From positions 2,839,364 through 2,903,363 of the forward strand of contig OY754978.1 in the NCBI GenBank assembly GCA_963576475.1: 64,000 nt of DNA, written 5' to 3'. Both the position numbers and the translations under genes were made by a program. The notes beneath the pieces were generated by a model, which searched no databases, was not told the origin of the DNA, and saw only the letters and a list, made by a program, of their open reading frames with translations. Shown in pieces: positions 54,890 through 64,000 of the stretch. How positions within the stretch are numbered: position 1 is the stretch's first letter; every line of letters begins with the position of its first letter. The stretch is from Molanna angustata. Taxonomy: Eukaryota; Arthropoda; Insecta; Trichoptera; Molannidae.

Positions 54890-55800
54890 ACTCTTGACTA
54901 TAACTGACCGGCCAGCGCGGTTATCAACTATTGATTTGTGCCACATAGGTTATTGGCGAACGACTCTTGACTGTGAATAACCATCCAGCATGCTTACGAT
55001 TATCAGCTAACGACTCCACAGTTCATTTAAACGACCTAAACAGTTTCTTATCAATATTTGATTTGTGATCTTGAAGAACAATTATAATGCCTTTAAGAAC
55101 TTATGTCATAGATATCTACGGTGCCTTACCATTGGAAGATTCTCATTAAGTTAATAATTTCCAAATCCATGTTCTACATGTAAAAAGATCTAATGTCAAT
55201 GTTAGTCGATTTTTTGGTGCCGAGATTGGTAATTAAAAGGAATCCATGAGCTACTTACCCTTCGTATTGTGTACTATAGGTTTACGCTCACTTTGTGTTC
55301 TGTGAAGGAACCGATCACAGTCCTCATAGAGCGGATGGTGCTGGTAATAGCGAAATTGATTCATATGATACATAGGTTATTGGAGAACGACTCTAGTTCA
55401 TTCATATGGTCTTAAGAACGAATCTACGTAAGTAAATTTAACGGTCAACGCGGTTATTAGATATTGATTTATAGACCATGTGAGTTATTAGAGAACGACA
55501 CGTTTTCGAAAATAGCCATAAACGGTCTACATGGTTATTAGATATTGATTTATAGGCCATGTGAGTTATTAGAGAACGACACGTTTTCGAAAATAGCTTT
55601 AAACGGACTGCATGGTTATAAGTAGTTAATTTTAGGCCAGATAAGTTATTAGAGAACGACTCTACGTACAGTTAATTTAACGGCATACACGGTAATCAGA
55701 TATTGACTTACAGGCCACGTGAGTTATTAGAAAACGACAATTTAGACTACCTTTATGGTTTGGTAATGGATTTAGAGCCCACATTAGTTATTTAAGTAGG
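54890..55800. repeat. degenerate ~80-90-bp tandem repeats downstream of the receptor
   Basis: Units with GGTTATTAGATATTGATTTA, then GGCCATGTGAGTTATTAGAG and AACGACACGTTTTCGAAAAT are clearest at 55450-55740. Earlier, more decayed relatives (CACATAGGTTATTGGCGAAC at 54945; ACATAGGTTATTGGAGAACG at 55370) extend back to near the stop codon. They may lie in the 3' UTR if the read-through end is used. Confidence 0.7.
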
Positions 55801-57230
55801 TAGTAGGTACATAATATGTTACTAGCGAAAAACTATTTAGTACCTACATTTATTATTAAAGTACCAGCAGAATTAACGGCAATTAAGTTATAGGCCATGG
55901 CCAGTAATGTTATTGTATAAAATGTAACCCAGGTTATTTGTTATTGGTGAGTGAGTTTTGATTATTGTAGATTCCACGTGAAATTATTGGAAAATGCTTG
56001 ACAATAACGTTTAATAGATGTTATTATTTAATCGAGAATTTGAGTAATTAATAAATTTATATGTTAGTTAATTGTGACAATGATTAATATGAACACATAT
56101 ATAATTCCACAATTTATTTTATTTTTCTCCCGATGACCGTTTCGGCTTATAAGGCCATAATCGTTAGTTAATTGTAAAATAAGTTCAAAATTGGTAGTTT
56201 CAAAACATAAGGTTTCTCGAAAGTGGAACATTGATTTTAATAGAATAATCTAGAATGCCTGTTGATAGTTAATGATGAAACATACGTATATATAGAATAA
56301 TATATATTTTTTAACTACAAAACAGAAATAAATATAAATTAATAATTTGAAGAAAAAAAAGTAAAAAATAAACATTTAAAAACCAGGACTCCATTTCGAA
56401 AGTAAAGATTTTTAATATAAAAAAAAACGAATGATGATTCCTTAAGGGCATATAAAACTAAACATCGGATTTTGAAATCAAACTTCTCAATATGTTAAAC
56501 AGTGAGTTTTAAAAAAAAGTATTTTCAACATTTATCCACACAATTTATATAATTAGCGTATACCGGGCTAATTCAACTTTGCAAAGACTGCATAGTTTGG
56601 GGAATCAGTATGCACAATTGCACAATACACAGATATATTTAATGATTCGATCGGTATTGTCACACCCTAATTTTTAAGCTAAGATAAATCTTGCTTTGTT
56701 TTAAATTTGCCCGGGGCGGATGTCACAAGTTAAAGGTTTTAAAAATAAAGTAAAAAAATTAATTAAATAATAAAGTATATTAAATTTGATGACTGATGAG
56801 AACTCTCCCCTGCGTAGATGTCCAAACTTACCATACGCCGTCTCTCATTTACAGTCCAGGATTCGGATGAATGAGCCTTACATACGTAAGGTGACTGTGT
56901 AGTTATTAGTCAAATAATTATTATATGTATATATTTAAAAAAAAACTTATTACCTTTTGAATAGGTCCATATTTGAAAATGGAGTAAAAATCATTTGTGA
57001 ATTAATTATTAAAAAAAATATAAAAGAAACTCAAATGCTTTGTATAGATCTCTGCATTTATTCAGACAATAAAACAAGAAAGAAAACAAGAAAACAACAA
57101 GGGAACAACAACAAAATAAAATAATTCAAGGAAAAATTATTCAAAATAGAATTATAATTATAATTTAAAAACTAGACACATATATGTATTTTTTACTTCA
57201 AAGAAGGTACACCAGATCAAGATGACCGAG
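55801..57230. other. AT-rich sequence, nothing recognised
   Basis: No coding frame, RNA gene or repeat partner was recognised. A downstream part of the receptor gene could lie here but shows no signal. Confidence 0.45.
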
Positions 57231-57239
57231 ATCCTGATG

Positions 57240-57700
57240 ATATGTAGATAAGAGAATTTTTGAATTAAAAAACAAAAAAAAACAACAATCAAATTTACTA
57301 TAAGATTTAAATATGAAATTTATATTTAATTAAAAGAAGAAGAGGTTGCAAGAAAAAAGGAAATTTGAACAAATTAAAATAAAAAAAAAAACCAAGATAG
57401 AAGTATCTTATTCGAATAAAAACCCCTCCTTTGAAATAAAAAGAAAACAACAATCAAAATTTACTTTGTGAGTTAGGTATAAAATTATCTTTAATTATAA
57501 TAAGAAAAGGTTGCAAGAAAGTAAAATCGATTAGTTTTAAAATTTAAGGCCAAGATAGAGTTATCTTATTCAAAATAAACCCCTTCCCTTCGGTAAATGG
57601 TTCAACAACAATTAGCAAATCATCAGTATGGTAAAAAAAAATTAAGTTATAAATAAAAAAAAAACTATATGTATATATTTGAAAAAAGGTACTAATATGT
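57240..57700. repeat. ~155-bp tandem repeat, 2-3 diverged units
   Basis: ACAACAATCAAATTTACTAT (57281) and ACAACAATCAAAATTTACTT (57448), AAGAGGTTGCAAGAAA (57342) and AAAGGTTGCAAGAAA (57505), and CAAGATAGAAGTATCTTATT (57392) and CAAGATAGAGTTATCTTATT (57551) line up with constant spacing. Confidence 0.65.
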
Positions 57701-59030
57701 ATGAGAAGGAAAAGAACAGAACGGAATTGATTTAACAAAAATAAACCAATCATTAACTATAAAATAATTATATATTGATTCCCCAAAGTTTAACAACTAT
57801 AGGTCTCAATTGAATAAAAGAATTTAATTTATCCAGTAAAGGTATAAACCTTCCCACAATTTAGATAATTTGTTGTATGAAACAATTCAAATCATATCAA
57901 CTTGAATGACCCTGTTACTTAAGGTATGGAGGTAACCATTCACTTCTGGTTTATAATATTTGAAAAAAATTACTTATGTACAAGGCGGTTTAAGGAACCT
58001 ATACACATATATGTATAAACATATTCATATAAGAAAATTGAATCGCCTTTCTATTTTTTAATGCCTGTGGAGCAATTACATACTCTCTCGACAGGTAAAC
58101 AAAAAATATATTATAATTGTAATCATCTATACATATATACAAACTCCATATACATGCATATACATCATGAAATCAAAATATTGAACAAGGTACACAAATA
58201 CTATCAGAAGGAACAATAAATAGATTCTCAAATTTGGAATTTTAAGGTGTTTTGGCTTGGCTTCGTTTCAACCTTAAGGAACAACAAAAAGATTGATTTA
58301 TATCTGTGGTTCGTTCAGAAACAAAATATATATATAAGTGAGACGAAGTAGTCTTTGAAAAATACAAAAAAAAATAAAATCAATTTAAATCTCAAAAGGG
58401 GCAATTAACCGACAAAGTTTCACTCATGGCTGCAAAATCATCTAGCTTCTTCAAGAACGGGACTCTCCTCACGAAAAAGTAAACGTCGTTATATGTAAAC
58501 AATATAGATTCTGTCTTTTTACCTTAGCAAATTGTCAGACTGGACCTGTCATGTGAATTAATCAGAGAAACGGTGCTTACGACCTATCTCTGACTATCAC
58601 ACAATTTGAAGATAATCCTTTAATTCGATTTCACCAATACACAGCTTTTATTTTAGACCACTTATCACAATTAACTTTTTACACTCGACCTACGTGGGAT
58701 CTTTCTAAAACGTCCAGATTCACAAGGCGCGAAATTACTATTAACTTGTATGTATTTATTTAAAAAAACTTTTATCAAAGGCCATACAATCTCACAACAC
58801 CAGTATTATCGAACAATGTCTCCATATCAGAAAATAGCATAAATTCCTTACTCCGATTTATTTTTTAATTATACAACGAAATCTTTGATAATCACAGTCT
58901 TTAGTCTTTAAACGTTCCTGATCAATCAAAGGATGCGGTCTTAGTTAGCTTTAAAATCCACTTGGCGGCAAAATATATATATATATACCTTAATCTATAA
59001 GGTGATCGTTCAACATTTACGCGGGAAAAT
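57701..59030. other. AT-rich sequence, nothing recognised
   Basis: No recognisable coding or RNA gene. Scattered TATA-type microsatellites. Confidence 0.45.
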
Positions 59031-59104
59031 ATTATGAAATGTTTCCATGTGTACTTTATTTGGTTTGGAAATCAAGCTCGCACATATACATCGCCGAACA
59101 GCCG

Positions 59105-59505
59105 GTCTTTCTTTCTCAAGCAGCTTCAGCTCACCTGCCTCTCGGCGCGAAGGTTATATTTATATATTTCTTTTGACGATGTTAGCTTGTCTAGAACTCA
59201 AACCAGAGTATATAACTTGAATAATCAGCTCTTTCAAGCGGCTTCCGCTTACTTGTTCTTTTTGGCGCGAAATCCCATTTATATTTCCTTGACGATGCTT
59301 AAAACTGTCTGGAACTCAAATCAGTGTATATAATTGAATAATTTGCTTTTTTAAGCGGCTCCCGCTTACTTGTTCTTTTTGGCGCGAAGTTTAATAAATA
59401 TTTCTTGACGATGCTTAAAACTGTCTGGAACTCAAGCCAGTGTATATAATTGAATAATTTGCTCTTTCAAACGGCTTCCGCTTACTTGTTCTTTTTGGCG
59501 CGAAA

Positions 59506-59537
<32 letters not shown>

Positions 59538-60090
59538 CTTGACGATGCTTAAACTGTCTGGAACTCAAATCAGTGTATATAATTGAATAATTTGCTTTTT
59601 TAAGCGGCTCCCGCTTACTTGTTCTTTTTGGCGCGAAATTTAATATATATATCTTGACGATGCTTAAACTGTCTGGGACTCAAGCCAGTGTAGATAATTG
59701 AATAATTAGCTCTTTTAAGCGACTTCCGCTTACTTGTTCTTTTTGGCGCGAAGTTTAATAAATATTTCTTGACGATGCTTAAAACTGTCTGGAACTCAAG
59801 CCAGTGTAGATAATTGAATAATTAGCTCTTTTAAGCGACTTCCGCTTACTTGTTCTTTTTGGCGCGAAGTTTAATAAATATTTCTTGACGATGCTTAAAA
59901 CTGTCTGGAACTCAAGCCAGTGTAGATAATTGAATAATTAGCTCTTTTAAGCGACTTCCGCTTACTTGTTCTTTTTGGCGCGAAGTTTAATAAATATTTC
60001 TTGACGATGCTTAAAACTGTCTGGAACTCAAGCCAGTGTATATAATTGAATAATTTGCTCCTTCAAGCGGCTTCCGCTTACTTGTCTTTT
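59105..60090. repeat. nine-unit ~117-bp satellite-like array with E2F-like motifs
   Basis: Units start with GCGGCTTCCGCTTACTTGTT at about 59238, 59356, 59472, 59604, 59719, 59836, 59952 and 60068, with a diverged first unit at 59121. They continue TTTTTGGCGCGAA, TTTCTTGACGATGCTTAAAA, CTGTCTGGAACTCAAGCCAG and TGTATATAATTGAATAAT. Three consecutive units (59700-60000) are almost identical, so the array expanded recently. A TA microsatellite interrupts the unit at 59510-59536. Confidence 0.9.
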
Positions 60091-60239
60091 TGTTTTATAC
60101 TTCGCAACGTTAAAGACTTAATTCCTTCTATTCCCTTTCTTTTAGCCAAAATCAACGCTTCTAAATACCGAAATGATAGTTCGACAATTTTAATGAAAAC
60201 GAATTTTCAATGTTTCTTCCGAGATTTAAATTTATGAAG

Positions 60240-61785
60240 ACGAATTTTAATTTTTAAAAAAAATAATAAAAGAATATTATTAAATACAATGCAGAGATCC
60301 GATACATCCTTATTTAAATTTGCACATTTTTCTTCTTAAAAAAAAAATATCTAATCGCCTTAAAAAAAAAAATATTATTTTTTCTTATAAAAAAAATAAA
60401 TAAAATCCGGCGTCCGAAGCCGGTGAAAATGTTCTATATGCGAGACTCACGCGACAATTCGTTCGCAAAGACAAGTTTCTTTAAAAGAATTTACTTTGAG
60501 AAATAAAATCAAAACTGACTTACTGCTTCGTGAGTAGTCATATTTATACGTTCGGTATTAGCAATCTGTGAGTGTGTGCGTAAGTCAGAGAGGCTTTCAG
60601 TCCCTCTGAATACGCTCCTAGAGAAGGTTAACTCGCGGATTTTCGGAGCGCTAAATCAATGGAATCGTATGAAAAAAAAATATTATTTTTTCCTTTAATC
60701 ACAAAACATCCACAATCCCTACACGATTCTGAGATTGAAAACGAAACTGTTCTAACGCCTAAATTAGAGACGCTACGAATTTTCAAAGATAGATGTTATA
60801 AGTTTAGGCGGCACAATTACTGCCAACCCGCCTGAATTTTTCAACTTGGAGTTCGCTCGCTAATTGTAGGTACATAAGCCGCGTTGACTGCGTTATGTAC
60901 TAGTACATAAGGGTGTATTCAGATCATCTTTTTAGGATTTTTAATAATTATTTTTACGAAAGCGAATTTTGGTGACCATTATTTAACAAAAATGAAAACC
61001 TAAGATTGTTCAATGATGAATTCGTTGCCTATACACATAAAAATAGAAAGGAATAAAAACATTTCCTAACTCTCCTAACTTACTAAGATTTCGGAAAACT
61101 TCATACTCAACTCACAAGTCTTTCAATGATATTATTATAACTTTTCATTAGGATAGGGAAGTTTATTAAAAAAGTTATATAAAAACGTGAGTCAATAAAA
61201 TGAACTTATCCTCAATTCTACCTTTTCTTTATACTTAACCAACTAATACTTTACCCAAAATCAATGATGCTAGGAAAAACCAGTAATTAATAATAGTGTA
61301 TTTCAAAATCAACCGTAATTCTTTCCTCATACAAGATCTTTTTCCAAAACTATATTCAATTTTATTTTTACTTCTGCTATGTATCTCCTCACACTTTAAC
61401 AAAACTTAACAATGTGAATCCAACCATTTGGAAATATATAACACTGAAATAATAATCTATACTTACAAAACTTTTTCTTTAAAAAGGAATTTTTTCAACT
61501 ATACGTTCCACTAGGCGAAGATTGAGTAATAGTGTGGACACCCTAAAAAGACGTCATACATAATAGATAATTGTCTTATGTAGTTGACACGTATTCGGCT
61601 ATATGTAAACAGAGAAGGATGACAACATACGCGATTATACTGAGGGAAAGAGATAGCAACACTGGTTATTTACTAGAGGGAGTATCAAGTATAAACTTTT
61701 AGAGAAGTGAAAAAAAAGTATAGCATATCCCCACTCGACTTCGATCGTGACGTCACAAACTAATCATCATCATCATGCCAATTTG
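60240..61785. other. AT-rich sequence with a GC-richer block at 60410-60900
   Basis: The 60410-60900 block (GGCGTCCGAAGCCGG, GCGCTAAATCAATGG, CTGCCAACCCGCC) stands out in composition and may be part of a retroelement LTR or leader together with the array upstream. I found no matching second copy. No coding frame. Confidence 0.4.
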
Positions 61786-61955
61786 TATGAAAACTTACCT
61801 AGTTCTTAGTAGAAATACGCGGATTTGTTCAAAACAAATTGTGGTGTTCTTTTTGACATGAGACATGTACTAAACTTATTCATTCCTTAGCAAAAATACC
61901 TGGCTTTGCTCAGAACCTTTGTCGTGTGATTTTCAACACGCGACATTATCTATAA
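61786..61955. repeat. two diverged ~85-bp tandem units
   Basis: AACTTACCTAGTTCTTAGTA...GTTCAAAACAAATTGTGGTG and AACTTATTCATTCCTTAGCA...GCTCAGAACCTTTGTCGTGT align with the same order of blocks. Confidence 0.5.
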
Positions 61956-62040
61956 AAAAACCCTTTTACATTGCACTTGTCAATGAGACCAAGCATTAGA
62001 TTATTTTGTCGCTTTTTAAATACTTTTCACATTTCTTTTT

Positions 62041-62350
62041 TCTTATATTCTTTTTTACATGATTTTTGTTTACTTTTTTTTACATGATTTTTGTTTACTT
62101 TTTTTACATGTTTTTCATTTTTTTTTACTTACATATTTTTTACATGTTTTTTGTTTATTTTTTACATGTTTTATACATTCTTTTTCATTATTTTTTACAT
62201 GTTTTTCACATATCTTTTACATGATTTTTGTTTATTTTTTTACATGTTTTTTGTTTATTTTTTTACATATTTTTGCATGTTTTTCATTATTTTTTACATG
62301 TATTTTAAATATTTTTTACATGTTTTATATTCATTTGTTGTTATTTATTT
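62041..62350. repeat. TTTTTTACATG low-complexity array
   Basis: TTTTTTACATGATTTTTGTT-type units repeat about 15 times with variable spacing. The overlapping Phe/Cys/His-rich frames are artefacts. Confidence 0.9.
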
Positions 62351-64000
62351 TTTCTCATTTTTAATTCTGTTTTTTTATGTATACTTGTATGTGTAAAAGG
62401 TTATAAAACCGCAAATTGAAAAAAAAAATAAAAAAAAAATTTCATTTAGTACAAATCCGATAAAATACATTAAAAATATAACTTTTTACAGCATTTTTTA
62501 AAATTACTCTTCAGACTATGGCGTAGAGAAATAAGCATGTTTATGTGCTTAAAGAGGGCATAAAATCAAACTGATAAAGTTTAATATTCTATGTCAGGTT
62601 TGTTCTTAAAATATATAATTTAAATAAGTGAGAAATTGGTTTATTACAAATAAACCAATTTCTCTATAGATGGCGTTACAAAAAGGTTTCTTCGTCACTT
62701 CATAGATGGCACTAGCAATAATGTCTTATTTTTAGGTGAATTTAAATCTTTATATGCCCTCTTAATATAATTTCCATGTAAAAAGTTTCCGAATTGTTAT
62801 AAAGTTTTTCTGACGAGTAAATTAAAAAAAAATGAGGACACTGTTCACTTTCACAGAAAACTTTTCACAGTTTTTTGTGAAAACCTGTGGACCTCAGTCC
62901 AAAGATTGTTTACATTCATACTTCCAATGTCAAACACATAATGTCCAACGCAGTTGTTTTCTACAGAAAATAAATTCAAATACAAAACATAATTAATTAA
63001 TTGTGAAACGATTTTCATGTTTTTTTTAACAATTACACTTAGTTTGTATGAAACACAAAATTATACAATTTTATCTAATTATCATAAAATCAGACTGGAA
63101 ACGGTTTAAATATGCATTTTCATCGATAATACACACATTCTGAGAATTTCAGTGTTTTGACTGGTCGAGAAGTAAGCTAAAAATCGATTTCGAAATTCCA
63201 GTACGGACAGACATGTGAAGTTAACGAAAAGGGTGTAATTAAAAGGAATAGCTGTTGAATATATATATGGTTGGACAATTTATATAGCGCAGTTTTCGTG
63301 AAAACTCACCTCAAGGGTTCATAATTGAATGTTATTTTTTACGTCTGATTGTTTGCTGTGATCTTATTTATAACTTTTGTAAATATTTATAATGTGTAAA
63401 TTAAAAACAGATTATAATTTAATTATTTAAATATTTTTTTACGAGATTTTTTATTTAATAGCTAACTATAATTATGTAGGGTAGTAAAAAAACAAATTTA
63501 AATACAAAAATGAAATGACGGGAAATTTTTTCATACATGTCAATCACTGGTGATAATATAACTGAATAATACTGGGGCTCATTTTATTGTAACAAAATAT
63601 TTTTAACTGTTCATATCAGGGTGGTTATTTTTCTTATTGGCAACACTTTTCAAAATGCATTAATTGAACAATTTAATAGATCTAAAGCCAACGGTTGACA
63701 CTCCAGGGATGGTATGGATCTTCATTTATTGTTTGAAATCACAGCCCATGTAAAAAAAATATTATCATAAATATTTTAATACATACTTTTTTTATTTTTT
63801 TACTAATTATCTTAAATACATGTATATTTAAAAAAAAAACGCGCAGTCTACATCGATAATATTTTGGATTATTTTTGGTTTTTGCTGTTCAGGAGTTATT
63901 TACTTTTATTTACTAAGTTTATGTTTATTAGAGATTTTTCGTTCCGTTGTGTTATTTTGTTTATTATTTAAAAATAAATTTGTTTTTGTATTTATTTATT
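62351..64000. other. AT-rich sequence; MITE family I spacer fragment at 62645-62760
   Basis: CTCTATAGATGGCGTTACAA, then AAGGTTTCTTCGTCACTTCA matches the spacer of the family I MITE (40640). The remainder to the window end shows no coding or RNA gene I can recognise. Confidence 0.5.

Noticed and set aside
62059..62396. Two ~100-codon Phe-rich ORFs resembling membrane proteins
   Set aside because: They are overlapping frames of a TTTTTTACATG low-complexity array, with periodicity in the DNA rather than in a protein.

Overview
The window looks like a repeat-rich, AT-rich insect nuclear genome, most likely a moth or butterfly. The reasons are the style of the 5'-truncated non-LTR retrotransposon tails (GAAGAA, AAATA and TATG tails, and a 'gggtaggcagag' 3' UTR), tRNA-derived SINEs, many short TIR elements, and spliceosomal introns. 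No bacterial-type gene organisation is present, and most of the six-frame ORFs are chance or transposon-derived.

Two host genes can be supported. (1) A complete U2 snRNA gene on the + strand at 28444-28630. Its stem differences from the fly sequence, as I remember it, are paired (covarying), so it is probably functional. (2) The 3' two thirds of a rhodopsin-like GPCR of the adipokinetic hormone / AKH-corazonin-related peptide receptor family (GnRH-receptor relatives), + strand, 31927-54846. Five exons join in frame: TM2-TM3 (31927-32075), DRY-TM4 (36092-36197), ECL2-TM5 (38470-38677), ICL3-TM6 (42172-42295) and ECL3-TM7-tail (54621-54846). The exon(s) for the N-terminus and TM1 were not found in the 31.9 kb upstream and probably lie outside the window. 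An extra candidate exon at 38333-38425 sits just before the ECL2-TM5 exon. It has the same phase, a weakly similar ECL2-like peptide and an in-frame stop, so it may be an alternative (truncating) or decaying duplicate exon.

The rest is mobile DNA and tandem repeats. 1-31 kb: pieces of at least six LINE lineages, one nested insertion with a clear target duplication (17918-18021), several TIR/MITE families (1898-2047, 3695-4258, 4516-5286, 10304-10490, 11781-12366, 16252-17206), minisatellites at 20.8-22.1 kb including a tandem array of LINE 3' ends, and a decayed reverse transcriptase on the minus strand (23.0-24.4 kb). 31-55 kb (receptor introns): an LTR-like segment, a Ty3/gypsy-type integrase C-terminal relic, an ACT/ACC microsatellite, LINE tails, a MITE inserted in a LINE, and two oppositely oriented solo LTRs with 5-bp target duplications that bracket the TM6 exon. 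They also hold a CRE-containing tandem array and a 200-N assembly gap. 55-64 kb (downstream of the receptor): degenerate tandem repeats and a nine-unit array carrying repeated E2F-like TTTTTGGCGCGAA motifs, otherwise AT-rich sequence in which I recognise nothing.
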